Positions 9,645 through 16,767 of a DNA stretch of 20,514 nucleotides are shown one piece after another (the stretch's first letter is position 1; the number at the start of each line of letters is the position of its first letter). The stretch spans positions 1 to 20,514 of the forward strand of contig CAKMQH010000003.1 of assembly GCA_927911515.1 (NCBI GenBank), read 5' to 3'. Made by a program: the position numbers and the translations under genes. This DNA is from an uncultured Neisseria sp. GTDB taxonomy: Bacteria; Pseudomonadota; Gammaproteobacteria; Burkholderiales; Neisseriaceae. Below the pieces are notes generated by a model. It saw only the letters and a list, made by a program, of their open reading frames with translations. It ran no database searches and was not told where the DNA came from.

Positions 9645-9658
9645 TTGACACATATCAA
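9645..9658. promoter_or_regulatory. FNR box between fnr and hemN
   Basis: TTGAC-ACAT-ATCAA differs from TTGAT-N4-ATCAA at one base. Centred at 9651.5, it would place a class II start near 9693 for hemN and near 9610 for fnr; either fits its gene. The -10 elements are weak on both sides, so direction is undecided. Confidence 0.65.
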
Positions 9659-9738
9659 GACAGGTTTATCATACTGTGGCATTCTACCAAACTATCCGAA
9701 AATTGCCTAACATCATTACTCTAAACCACGCACATGCC

Positions 9739-11160
9739 ATGAAAGTAATAACAATACAAAATAATCACAATAGAAACAATGACAAGCCTGAGTTTGACCG
9801 CGAACTCATCGCCAGTCTTCCGTCCAGTGGTCCGCGCTACACTTCCTACCCCACAGCCGACCGTTTTCATGACGGATTTCGTGAAGCCGAATATATCAAT
9901 GCCTTGAATCAGCGCAGTATGGGGGCTTTGAACAAGCCTCTTTCGCTTTATATCCATATCCCCTTTTGCAATACCATCTGCTACTACTGCGGCTGCAATA
10001 AAATCATCACCAAAGATAAAAGCCGCGCCGATGCCTACATCGAATATCTTGAGAAAGAAATGGAGTTGCTCGCCCCGCATCTGGGCGGACGGCATCAGCT
10101 CGCGCAACTGCACTTCGGCGGCGGTACACCGACCTTTTTGAGCGACGACCAAATCGAACGCGTATTCCGCATGATACACAAACATTTCCAACTGATACCC
10201 GGCGGCGAATACTCCATCGAAATCGACCCGCGCAAAGTCAGTCGCGAAACTGTCCTCATGCTCGGCAAGCTGGGCTTCAACCGCATGAGCGTCGGCATTC
10301 AGGACTTTGATCCCAAAGTGCAGGAAGCAGTCAACCGCATCCAAAGCTACGACGAAACCAAAGAAGTCATCGATGCTGCCCGCGAAGCGGGGTTCAAATC
10401 CGTCAGCGTCGATTTGATTTACGGCCTGCCGCACCAAACTGCCGAAAGCATCAAAACCACCATTGATACGGTATTGTCGCTCGATCCCGACCGCCTTGCC
10501 CTTTATCACTATGCCCACCTGCCGCATATCTTCAAGCCGCAACGCCGTATCGATACCGAAGTCGTTCCCGGCAGCGAAGAAAAACTCGATATGCTGCAAT
10601 ATTGCGTCCAAACCCTGACCGAACGCGGCTACGTCTTCATCGGTATGGACCACTTTGCCAAACCTGATGACGAACTTTCCATCGCCCTCAAAGAAGGCTT
10701 CCTCCAGCGCAACTTTCAAGGTTACTCAACCTACGCAGACTGCGATTTGGTCGCCATCGGCGTATCCTCCATCGGCAAAATCGGAAGCACTTATTCCCAA
10801 AACGAACGCGACATCGACGCCTACTATGCCGCACTCGATGCAGGACACCTGCCCATCATGCGCGGCTACCAACTCAATCAGGACGACCTTTTGCGCCGCA
10901 ACATCATCCAAGATTTGATGTGCCGCTTCGCCTTGGATTACCAAATCTACGAAAGCGTGTTCGGTATTCCGTTTGACCGCTATTTCAAAGACGAAATTGC
11001 CGACTTGGAACAACTCGCCTCCCTCGGGCTTGTCCGCCTGAAACCGCACGGACTGACCGTTACCCCTAAAGGTCGCTTCCTGATACGCAACATTGCTATG
11101 GTATTCGACTACCATCTGCGCCACAGGGAAACCAAAGCCCAATATTCGCAAACGGTGTAA
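9739..11160 (+). CDS. hemN: Oxygen-independent coproporphyrinogen III oxidase HemN
   Basis: HemN is the radical-SAM enzyme that converts coproporphyrinogen III to protoporphyrinogen IX without oxygen, supplying haem in anaerobic growth. The chosen start (MKVITIQNN) gives 473 residues, close to E. coli HemN at 457; an in-frame GTG at 9676 would lie upstream of or in the predicted promoter. No strong ribosome binding site is seen. PRYTSYPTADRF is the HemN N-terminal signature. HIPFCNTICYYCGC supplies the cluster cysteines C77, C81, C84 in CX3CX2C plus C86. LHFGGGTPTFLS, GVQ-like SVGIQDFDPKVQEAVNR, and DLIYGLPHQT follow in order. The C-terminal HemN domain ends with RFLIRNIAMVFDYHLR. Its position next to fnr and the FNR box support induction when oxygen is low. 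It is intact, with no sign of transfer. Confidence 0.96.
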   Translation: MKVITIQNNHNRNNDKPEFDRELIASLPSSGPRYTSYPTADRFHDGFREAEYINALNQRSMGALNKPLSLYIHIPFCNTICYYCGCNKIITKDKSRADAYIEYLEKEMELLAPHLGGRHQLAQLHFGGGTPTFLSDDQIERVFRMIHKHFQLIPGGEYSIEIDPRKVSRETVLMLGKLGFNRMSVGIQDFDPKVQEAVNRIQSYDETKEVIDAAREAGFKSVSVDLIYGLPHQTAESIKTTIDTVLSLDPDRLALYHYAHLPHIFKPQRRIDTEVVPGSEEKLDMLQYCVQTLTERGYVFIGMDHFAKPDDELSIALKEGFLQRNFQGYSTYADCDLVAIGVSSIGKIGSTYSQNERDIDAYYAALDAGHLPIMRGYQLNQDDLLRRNIIQDLMCRFALDYQIYESVFGIPFDRYFKDEIADLEQLASLGLVRLKPHGLTVTPKGRFLIRNIAMVFDYHLRHRETKAQYSQTV

Positions 11161-11170
11161 ACAGGCATGG

Positions 11171-11207
11171 AAAAGGTCGTCTGAAAATTTCAGAGACCTT
11201 TGTTTTT
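11171..11207 (+). terminator. Terminator of hemN built on an uptake sequence
   Basis: AAAAGGTCGTCTGAAA pairs with TTTCAGA-GACCTTT, then TGTTTTT. One arm (11174-11185) is an intact uptake sequence. It begins 11 bases after the hemN stop codon. Confidence 0.75.
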
Positions 11208-11289
11208 ATTTTCAATACTTTCGGGTAACATAAAACCATATTTGCGCTTTGTCGGGATTCAAAGTCAATTTGTGATAGGCGCGCGCCCT

Positions 11290-11622
11290 ATGATTACCGA
11301 ACAGCAAAACGATATCCTCAGCATCAATCAAGTGCAGCTTCTCCTTGCTGAAAAACGCACGGCACTTGCTGTTATGCGTACAGGTATTGCCGTGTTCGCG
11401 CTGCCTTTGTCTATTTTCAGTGCATTGATTGCGACATCGAAATGGTACGAGGCTGTCGATGTTTGGCCCTTGCTCGCGCTGGTCAGCCTGATGAACATCA
11501 GTTTGATTTTTTTCTCGGTCTATCTGATTACCCGCTCGCTCCGTAGAATGCACCAATACGACCGAATGATTGCCGACATCAAATACAACAATCAGTCTTT
11601 GCGTAAACTGCTTGAGTCATAA
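11290..11622 (+). CDS. DUF202-family inner-membrane protein
   Basis: A protein of 110 residues. Near its start it has LLAEKRTALAVMRTGIAVFALPLSI, which matches the DUF202/YidH signature (a charged ERT/ART-type segment leading into the first helix). Two or three helices follow: ALPLSIFSALIATS, WPLLALVSLMNISLIFFSVYLI. The tail is basic and polar. The function of the family is not known. The start was chosen at ATG 11290, with AGG nine bases before it; GTG 11272 is an alternative. It is downstream of the hemN terminator and probably a separate unit. Confidence 0.75.
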   Translation: MITEQQNDILSINQVQLLLAEKRTALAVMRTGIAVFALPLSIFSALIATSKWYEAVDVWPLLALVSLMNISLIFFSVYLITRSLRRMHQYDRMIADIKYNNQSLRKLLES

Positions 11623-11647
11623 AATCCAGACGGTTGGGGCAGGGTAT

Positions 11648-11659
11648 AGGTCGTCTGAA
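11648..11659 (+). other. DNA uptake sequence
   Basis: An exact AGGTCGTCTGAA lies 26 bases after the DUF202 gene stop codon, single and unpaired. Confidence 0.85.
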
Positions 11660-11691
11660 AATCAAAATATAGAGGAATTTTAGTTATTTAG

Positions 11692-11798
11692 TATAGTGGA
11701 TTAAAATAAAAATGAGACAAGGCGGCAACGCCCGCCGTGTACGGGTAGTACATAAGGGCGTTGGCAACGCCGTATCATTGCAATTTTAATCCACTATA
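11692..11798. repeat. Short Correia-like element with a divergent core
   Basis: The element is 107 bp. It starts TATAGTGGATTAAAAT and ends ATTTTAATCCACTATA, an inverted repeat of about 16 bp. Its length fits the internally deleted class of Correia elements. The core, which includes GGCGGCAACGCC, GTACGGGTAGTAC and GGCGTTGGCAACGCC, differs clearly from the long copy at 7502-7660. Confidence 0.8.
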
Positions 11799-11859
11799 AA
11801 ACATGGCTCCCCCCCCCTATTTGAAGCGACATGATACCATCGCAGTATCAGGATATAAA

Positions 11860-12165
11860 ATGAACATTAAACATAAAGAATGGATAAAAATCTTACTCTT
11901 CCCTCATTTAATAACGACCATTTTCTTAGGACCGGCAATAATTGTTTTTTGGTCAGGTGGATTTGTCGGTCTCTACTCTGTTATAAACGTATTCAGTGAA
12001 TTAGGTTGGCTGAAATATTATATTTATATTGGACTTCCTTTGATTTTTGCGGTGCTTTCACTTGGGTTGTATTGGAAAAATCTGAGGATAGGGAAGATAC
12101 TGATTTCTTCTGCGATATATTTATGGTTTCTCTTAGGGTTTTTATGCCTAGGATGGCAGATATAA
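11860..12165 (+). CDS. Small membrane protein of unknown function
   Basis: I do not recognise this 101-residue protein. The start at ATG 11860 is supported by AGGA six bases upstream; the open frame continues further left through the edge of the Correia-like element but without a better start. It shows a short basic N terminus (MNIKHKEW) and three hydrophobic segments: ILLFPHLITTIFLGPAIIVFW, YYIYIGLPLIFAVLSLGLYW and ILISSAIYLWFLLGFLCLGW. The coding region is AT-richer than its neighbours, so it may be acquired. A promoter from the repeat ending at 11798 could drive it. Confidence 0.55.
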   Translation: MNIKHKEWIKILLFPHLITTIFLGPAIIVFWSGGFVGLYSVINVFSELGWLKYYIYIGLPLIFAVLSLGLYWKNLRIGKILISSAIYLWFLLGFLCLGWQI

Positions 12166-12296
12166 ACTTATTGAAATGACAACTCACTTGGATATTGGTA
12201 GGAACCCTGCCGGATGCACTGATCGTGTTCAGACGGAAGCGAATGCAGTCTGCAATTTTGGTTTGTCCGGTCTTTTGTCTCAAACGCTTTCAAAAT

Positions 12297-12560
12297 ATGG
12301 AACAACCCGATTTTTTCCCCATCCCCAGTCCCTGTATAGGCGTCTGCGAAGCCAATGCCAAAGGCTATTGCAAAGGCTGTCTGCGCAGCCGTGAAGAAAG
12401 GCTGTATTGGCAAAAAATGAGTGATGATCAAAAGCATCAGGTCATGCGTCTTCTCGGTATGAGGAAAACCAAAATCCGCAACCGTCAGCTTGATGCTATG
12501 GCTGCACCTGAAGTTGGTGGAGAGGCGCAAAGCGGTTTTTTGTTTGATGATGAGGAATAA
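12297..12560 (+). CDS. DUF1289 domain protein
   Basis: A protein of 87 residues. It starts MEQPDFFPIPSPCIGVCEAN, and the first half carries the DUF1289 pattern SPCIGVC...GYCKGCLRSREER..W, with four cysteines that could bind a metal. The family is widespread in proteobacteria and has no established function. The start was chosen at ATG 12297 because the domain begins right after it; the frame is open further upstream but that part shows no conserved feature. A charged tail (GFLFDDEE) ends the protein. Confidence 0.8.
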   Translation: MEQPDFFPIPSPCIGVCEANAKGYCKGCLRSREERLYWQKMSDDQKHQVMRLLGMRKTKIRNRQLDAMAAPEVGGEAQSGFLFDDEE

Positions 12561-12573
12561 AATAAAGAAACAT

Positions 12574-12605
12574 AAAAAAGGACGGTTTGTATTCCGTCCT
12601 TTTTT
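12574..12605. terminator. Bidirectional terminator between DUF1289 gene and symporter
   Basis: AAAAAAGGACGG (12574-12585) pairs with CCGTCCTTTTTT (12594-12605) around an 8-nt loop. The A and T flanks make it usable on both strands, ending the DUF1289 gene (+) and the symporter gene (-). Confidence 0.9.
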
Positions 12606-12626
12606 GTTTGTCGAAAATAGTGGTAA

Positions 12627-13964
12627 TCAGATGATTTTAAGAGAATTGATGAAGACCACGATAATGGCAATCGGAGCAATGTAGCGCAGCGCGCCTAGCC
12701 ATAAATATAAAATTGTTCTCGGTACGGTACTGCCCATGCCCGCATTGTTCAAAACCGACTGCCTGTCTTGAATCCAGCCGGTAAAAATGGAGATGCTTAA
12801 TGCACATACCGGCATAATAATGGCAGTAATAATGTAGTCCCATAAATCAAAAATAGATTTATTGAAAATAAGCACATCGCTCCATGTACCAAAAGATAAG
12901 GCAGAAGGGATGCCGACAATAAAGATGGCAATCCCGATCATCCAAGTATGTCGGCTGCGTTTGCGTTCATCTTGGCGGATGGTTGCCGCAATGACGGTTT
13001 CCAACATGGAAAAGGCTGAAGTCAGCGTCGCAAAGACGACCAATAGCATGAATACGGCAAAAAGATAGTTGCCATACGGAATTTTCATGAACACGGCAGG
13101 TAAGACCACGAAAATCAGACCGGGGCCTTGGCTGGGTGTGGCACCCAATGCAAATACCGCAGGGAAGATGACCAAACCTGCCAACAACGATACCAACAGG
13201 TTCATCCACATAATGATATTGCCCGAGCGGAACATATCCTGATCTTTACCCAAATAAGAAGCATAGGTAATCATCGCTGACACACCGATGCTCAATGCAA
13301 AGAATGCCTGACCCAGCGCGGTCAGCATCGTTTCCGATTTGATGTATGACCAATCCGGCTTCAATAAAAAGCTGACACCTTTCATCGCACCAGGCAAAGT
13401 CAGCGAGCGGATTGCCAAAACGATAAACAAAATAAACAAAGCGGGCATCAGATAGCGGTTTGCTTTTTCAATGCCGTCAGAAACTCCGCCTTTGACTACC
13501 CAAATGGTAATCAGCATGAACAGTCCCTGATAAAAAACTGAACCTGTCGAATTGGAAATGGTGTTTTGGAATAGAACTTCAAAATCAACGTTTTGAGCAA
13601 TTTCGCCGGTGAAGCTGTGTACGACATAATTCAAAACCCAACCGCCGACTACGCTGTAAAAGGATAACAAAATGAAACACGCAGCCACACCAATCCGGCC
13701 AATCCAAGGCCAAAGTGAACCAGGGCGCAGGGTTTTGAACGAATCGATGGCGTTTTTACCGCCTGTACGCCCGATATAAAACTCGGCAAGCTGCACCGGC
13801 AACGCCACGATAATCGTGAAGATGACAAACAGAAGAACAAAGACTGCCCCGCCGTTTGTACCAGCGGTATAGGGGAATTTCCAAATCGCGCCCAAACCGA
13901 TAGCAGAACCTGCCGCAGCAAGAACAAAGCCGATTTTGGAAGACCAAGAGGATGAATGACTCAT
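12627..13964 (-). CDS. Sodium-dependent symporter of the NSS (neurotransmitter:sodium) family
   Basis: A 445-residue LeuT-fold transporter expected to import an amino acid or related solute with sodium across the inner membrane. The start at 13964 gives MSHSSSWSSKIGFVLAAAG; the frame is open for 31 codons more but that extension is not family-like. The first helix has the sodium-site signature GSAIGLGAIWKFPY, followed by TNGGAVFVLLF and PVQLAEFYIGR, as in bacterial NSS proteins. About eleven helices can be counted, to the C-terminal WLGALRYIAPIAIIVVFI. The substrate cannot be told from sequence. It stands alone on the minus strand, with the terminator at 12574-12605 shared with the gene facing it. 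No ribosome binding site stands out. Confidence 0.9.
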   Translation of the reverse strand: MSHSSSWSSKIGFVLAAAGSAIGLGAIWKFPYTAGTNGGAVFVLLFVIFTIIVALPVQLAEFYIGRTGGKNAIDSFKTLRPGSLWPWIGRIGVAACFILLSFYSVVGGWVLNYVVHSFTGEIAQNVDFEVLFQNTISNSTGSVFYQGLFMLITIWVVKGGVSDGIEKANRYLMPALFILFIVLAIRSLTLPGAMKGVSFLLKPDWSYIKSETMLTALGQAFFALSIGVSAMITYASYLGKDQDMFRSGNIIMWMNLLVSLLAGLVIFPAVFALGATPSQGPGLIFVVLPAVFMKIPYGNYLFAVFMLLVVFATLTSAFSMLETVIAATIRQDERKRSRHTWMIGIAIFIVGIPSALSFGTWSDVLIFNKSIFDLWDYIITAIIMPVCALSISIFTGWIQDRQSVLNNAGMGSTVPRTILYLWLGALRYIAPIAIIVVFINSLKII

Positions 13965-14448
13965 AGCGGGATATGTCGAGAAATAAAATTGGCTGAATTG
14001 TAACAAAGCGTAGTCAGGGATAATACTGGATGACGGGCGCAGGAAAAAATAACGCATGGATGGTGCGTGGAATGATAAGCTTTTGGCGCGAATCTTCTGA
14101 AGAGATATGTTTTGAGAAATGATTTAAATTAAAATGTGTAAAAAAAGATATTTTATGCCAAAAATTGAGAGATGTCGCCTGAAAACCAGTTCAGACGACC
14201 TCTTGTTTATATCGGCTGTATTGTTTGGTTTCATTGTATGAGGGATGCAATATCAAATGAATGGTAAACCAAGGGGAAAGCGAAGATATGGGTCTGATTA
14301 GAATTAGTTTTGTTGCAACATGAAGATATAGAAGTTGTGCTATCTATATGTTCAGCTAAACAGGTTGATATGGTGGAGACTGGAGAAATGGCACGAAGCC
14401 GACTTGGATTTGAAGTGATGCAGAGCGAATGCGACGCATCAAGGGATA
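13965..14448. other. Gene-free flank left of the tRNA fragment
   Basis: No gene is supported. It contains a reverse uptake sequence (14190-14201), the last one of the AGGTCGTCTGAA dialect in the window, facing a decayed partner near 14171-14183. The symporter promoter should lie near the left edge. I see no inverted repeats of an insertion sequence. Confidence 0.5.
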
Positions 14449-14492
<44 letters not shown>

Positions 14493-14604
14493 ACTTAAAT
14501 ACAAAAACTAACCCATTGTTTTTAAATAGAAGTGAAGTCTGCACATACCATCACATACTATTTATTTCAATGTGTTTCAGTCACAAAATGGACACACCCC
14601 AAAG

Positions 14605-14656
14605 AACGAAAATCCAAGCAATCTAACTTTCAGTTTGCTTAGATTTTCGTTTTTTG
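14605..14656 (+). terminator. Long hairpin with T tail at the element edge
   Basis: AACGAAAATC-AAGCAA pairs with TTTGCTT-GATTTTCGTT around a loop, with small bulges, followed by TTTTTTG. It lies 27 bases upstream of the first small gene of the element. No gene precedes it on this strand, so it may insulate the element from outside transcription or attenuate a leader. The rest of 14493-14604 shows no gene. Confidence 0.7.
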
Positions 14657-14682
14657 TTTTCAAAATGGAAAAATTGTAGCTA

Positions 14683-14904
14683 ATGAAAATATTCAAATTA
14701 TTATTCCTATTGATAGTTTTTATAACTAACATAATTGTAATTGTCATACAGCATGAAATTATTTCCAAACAAGAAAATATGTTGTTACAGCAACAAATGG
14801 AAATTTATATGTTAAAGGCTAAGATCAACCTTATGGACCAAGTCATTGTAATGAATAATATGATCATTAACGACAAAGCCATTTCTTCAAAAACGAAGCA
14901 ATAA
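14683..14904 (+). CDS. Small protein with one membrane helix and a coiled coil
   Basis: I do not recognise this 73-residue protein. One hydrophobic helix (LLFLLIVFITNIIVIVIQ, about residues 6-23) follows a basic start, and the rest is polar with a heptad-like pattern (ENMLLQQQMEIYMLKAKINLMDQ). It would be anchored in the inner membrane. The codon use is strongly AT-rich compared with the chromosome. The ribosome binding site is weak (GGAAAAATTG some 10 to 13 bases before the ATG). It is flanked by terminators on both sides, so it would be transcribed on its own or by read-through. Its place ahead of the virB genes suggests a link to the element, without proof. Confidence 0.5.
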   Translation: MKIFKLLFLLIVFITNIIVIVIQHEIISKQENMLLQQQMEIYMLKAKINLMDQVIVMNNMIINDKAISSKTKQ

Positions 14905-14931
14905 GATTATTAGTCAACAACTTATATAATA

Positions 14932-14956
14932 CCGCCTTAAAGGGCGGCATTTTTTA
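14932..14956 (+). terminator. Terminator ahead of the next element gene
   Basis: CCGCC (14932-14936) pairs with GGCGG (14943-14947), followed by CATTTTTT. The ribosome binding site of the next gene (GGAG 14964-14967) begins about ten bases later. Confidence 0.7.
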
Positions 14957-14973
14957 TATAGTAGGAGTGCAAG

Positions 14974-15336
14974 ATGTCCCTTAATCAGATATTCCGGATG
15001 AACAGAACAATCCATAATGAACAGCCCAAAGGTTGGAACGGTTCGCATCTTCTTAAATGTACGCATTCATTAAATAGCCGTTCTCGGATTGATTATTTGA
15101 TGTACTGCAACGTGTTGAAAACCATGTCTGACGGTCGCCTGAAAGTTTTTGTGTATGGTACACGGTATCAATCTGTTGAGGGCGGTCGTATCCGTTATGT
15201 AAATGACTGGCAGGTGTCCCCTGCCGAGAAATGGGATGTGAAAAAAAATATGAAAAAAAATGTTGAAACTAACTGCCTCACTCTTTGTTGTCTTCCATTC
15301 ATCGGCGTTTGCCGCCGCCCCATACCCTCAATATGA
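14974..15336 (+). CDS. Conserved-looking element protein of unknown function, 3' end uncertain
   Basis: I do not recognise it. It starts ATG 14974 with a strong GGAG six bases upstream. As read it has 120 residues: polar with basic stretches, no signal peptide or membrane helix, and a plausible small beta fold in the middle (GRLKVFVYGTRYQSVEGGRIRYVNDWQV). The last 29 codons overlap virB1 and read as an unlikely Cys-rich tail. If the A8 run at 15241-15248 had seven A, the frame would end DVKKI-stop at the virB1 upstream ATG (15250), a tidy ATGA overlap. So the true product is probably about 91 residues. It precedes virB1 and is likely co-transcribed with it. Confidence 0.55.
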   Translation: MSLNQIFRMNRTIHNEQPKGWNGSHLLKCTHSLNSRSRIDYLMYCNVLKTMSDGRLKVFVYGTRYQSVEGGRIRYVNDWQVSPAEKWDVKKNMKKNVETNCLTLCCLPFIGVCRRPIPSI

Positions 15337-15928
15337 GGCTTTGGTTGAAAAACATTCCGCTGCACAAAGGCTAGACAAGAATTTGGTTTGGGCAGTTATG
15401 GGACGTGAAAGTAGTGGTAACCGTTATGCCCTGTCTAACAAAGATGCGCGAGGCCTTTTGCAGGTTATTCCTGGGACGGCAGCACGGATGGGGGTCAATC
15501 CCAAGCTTTTGTACGACCCCGAGCAGAACATCATCGCAGGTACACGGTACCTGCGTTTTTTATGTAACCACTTCCCTGACAAATCCAGTCACGGCTGTAA
15601 TCTTGACTTAGTGCTTGCCGGCTATAACGCCGGCGAAGGAGCAGTTCGTAGATATGGTGGTATTCCACCATATCGGGAAACCCAGCACTACGTTCGCAAT
15701 GTCAAAGCACGTTACGCACGTTTAAGTGGAAAAAATCCTGCTGCAATACAACCTGTTCCGGTAACAGTTGCCAACAAGAAAACATCTGATTCGCCATACA
15801 GACAGTCAGTATTCTCAGAACGAACCAATTTCTCCGATATACCTGTCCGAATTGAAAGAGGAATACATCAGCAAGTTGTTCTACAAAAACCAGAACCTAA
15901 ATCTTGGGATGTTTTCGGTGATTTTTAA
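15260..15928 (+). CDS. virB1: VirB1-like lytic transglycosylase
   Basis: A 222-residue periplasmic enzyme that opens peptidoglycan for assembly of the type IV secretion channel. The signal peptide is MLKLTASLFVVFHSSAFA followed by AAPYP. The SLT domain occupies about residues 25-165: catalytic E50 in MGRESSGN, then DARGLLQVIPGTAARMGV, NIIAGTRYLR, LVLAGYNAGEGAVRRYGG and ETQHYVRNV, all in the usual order. The tail is polar, with no known motif. The start is uncertain: ATG 15260 has no ribosome binding site, and ATG 15250 would be in frame (MKKMLKLT) only if the A8 run 15253-15260 had seven A. Two terminators follow, separating it from virB2. Confidence 0.9.
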   Translation: MLKLTASLFVVFHSSAFAAAPYPQYEALVEKHSAAQRLDKNLVWAVMGRESSGNRYALSNKDARGLLQVIPGTAARMGVNPKLLYDPEQNIIAGTRYLRFLCNHFPDKSSHGCNLDLVLAGYNAGEGAVRRYGGIPPYRETQHYVRNVKARYARLSGKNPAAIQPVPVTVANKKTSDSPYRQSVFSERTNFSDIPVRIERGIHQQVVLQKPEPKSWDVFGDF

Positions 15929-15931
15929 TAC

Positions 15932-15953
15932 ACGACCTTATGGTCGTTTTTTT
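15932..15953 (+). terminator. First of two tandem terminators between virB1 and virB2
   Basis: ACGACC, a TTAT loop and GGTCGT, followed by a run of seven T. It starts four bases past the virB1 stop codon. Confidence 0.8.
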
Positions 15954-15957
15954 GTAT

Positions 15958-15982
15958 CCGCCATATTGGCGGTCTTTTTTTT
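15958..15982 (+). terminator. Second tandem terminator, directly before the virB2 ribosome binding site
   Basis: CCGCCA, a three-base loop and TGGCGG, followed by TC and a long run of T that ends in the GGAG of virB2. The tract of about ten T is itself slippage-prone. Confidence 0.8.
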
Positions 15983-15996
15983 TTGGAGCTTCAAAA

Positions 15997-16315
15997 ATGA
16001 AATATGTGAGTGAAAATACCCGTCAATGGGTAAAAGCGGTTTTGTTTAGTGCAATGTTGGGGGGGTATTCAGACGGCTTTGGCCGCCGGTGGTCTGTCAA
16101 CTGGAGAGAGTACAGTCAAACAATGGTTTCAAGAGTGGTACAACATTTTGGCAGTTCTCGCAGGTGTGGCGATTGTCATCGTGGCTGTTGGCGGTTATTT
16201 CCAAGAAAAATCTTTTGGCGACATTCTTCGGGTTTGCGGATGGATTTTTCTGTTCGGATGCGGACCGGCGTTGGCGGCAGGGATTATTAAAGCAGCTAAA
16301 AGCGTTACGTTCTAA
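15997..16315 (+). pseudogene. virB2: VirB2-like pilin, out of frame at a G7 tract
   Basis: This is the major pilin of the type IV secretion apparatus. GGAG at 15985-15988 precedes ATG 15997. The first 22 codons (MKYVSENTRQWVKAVLFSAMLG) form the start of a long signal peptide, then the frame is lost in a run of seven G (16059-16065). With six G the product is a 105-residue prepilin: cleavage after ALA in IQTALAAGG, two hydrophobic helices (NILAVLAGVAIVIVAVGGYF and VCGWIFLFGCGPALAAGII) joined by a short polar loop, and tail KAAKSVTF, as in VirB2/TrbC pilins. Starting translation at GTG 16049 would drop the signal peptide and give no exported pilin. Poly-G tracts are the classic phase-variation switches of Neisseria, so this may be an OFF state; a sequencing error is the alternative. 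A 10-base uptake core (16068-16077) lies just past the tract. Confidence 0.85.
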
Positions 16316-16335
16316 TTGACACAAGGTAAATACGG

Positions 16336-16767
16336 ATGAACGGATTACCCGAAATCGATATTGACACAGAGTACAGTTCTTATGAAGGACTGTCCCGTGT
16401 CGCCATGCTGGCCGGAGTTCCTATTATTCCGGGCTTTATTATCTTAGTGGTGTTTATGGCTACCGCCATGTTCCTTATGCCTGTTTACGATTTGAAGGCT
16501 TTCGGGATTTTTCTGCTGGCCCTGCCCTGTATCTATTTCTTGAGGATACTCACGAAAAGGGATGATCAGGCATTACGTATATTGGGTTTGGAAATTTACT
16601 GGTGGTTCGTCCGGAGGAAGTCAAATCTTTTCGGTGACACCCTAACCATTACAGCAACCAAATTTGGAAGAGACCGCGATGATTACATCCGATTTATTAA
16701 GGAAGAAACTGAAGAGGCAGCCGCCGCAGCAAAACTTTTTTCCGAAAGTCAGTCGGCACGTTGCTGA
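16336..16767 (+). CDS. virB3: VirB3-like inner-membrane protein of the T4SS
   Basis: A 143-residue protein, longer than usual VirB3 (about 100). An N-terminal polar segment (NGLPEIDIDTEYSSYEGLSRVAML) leads to two membrane helices (GVPIIPGFIILVVFMATAMFL and FGIFLLALPCIYFLRIL), then KRDDQALRILGLEIYW, the VirB3-like cytoplasmic motif, and a polar tail. VirB3 works with the VirB4 ATPase in the inner-membrane complex. AAGG sits about eight bases before the start. The last 88 bases overlap virB4 in another frame, and that tail (EETEEAAAAAKLF) is not typical, so the real end could be earlier if a base is missing. Confidence 0.85.
   Translation: MNGLPEIDIDTEYSSYEGLSRVAMLAGVPIIPGFIILVVFMATAMFLMPVYDLKAFGIFLLALPCIYFLRILTKRDDQALRILGLEIYWWFVRRKSNLFGDTLTITATKFGRDRDDYIRFIKEETEEAAAAAKLFSESQSARC

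Noticed and set aside
9721..10719. Long minus-strand open frame opposite hemN
   Set aside because: hemN on the + strand has all radical-SAM motifs; the opposite frame is a shadow without a start context.
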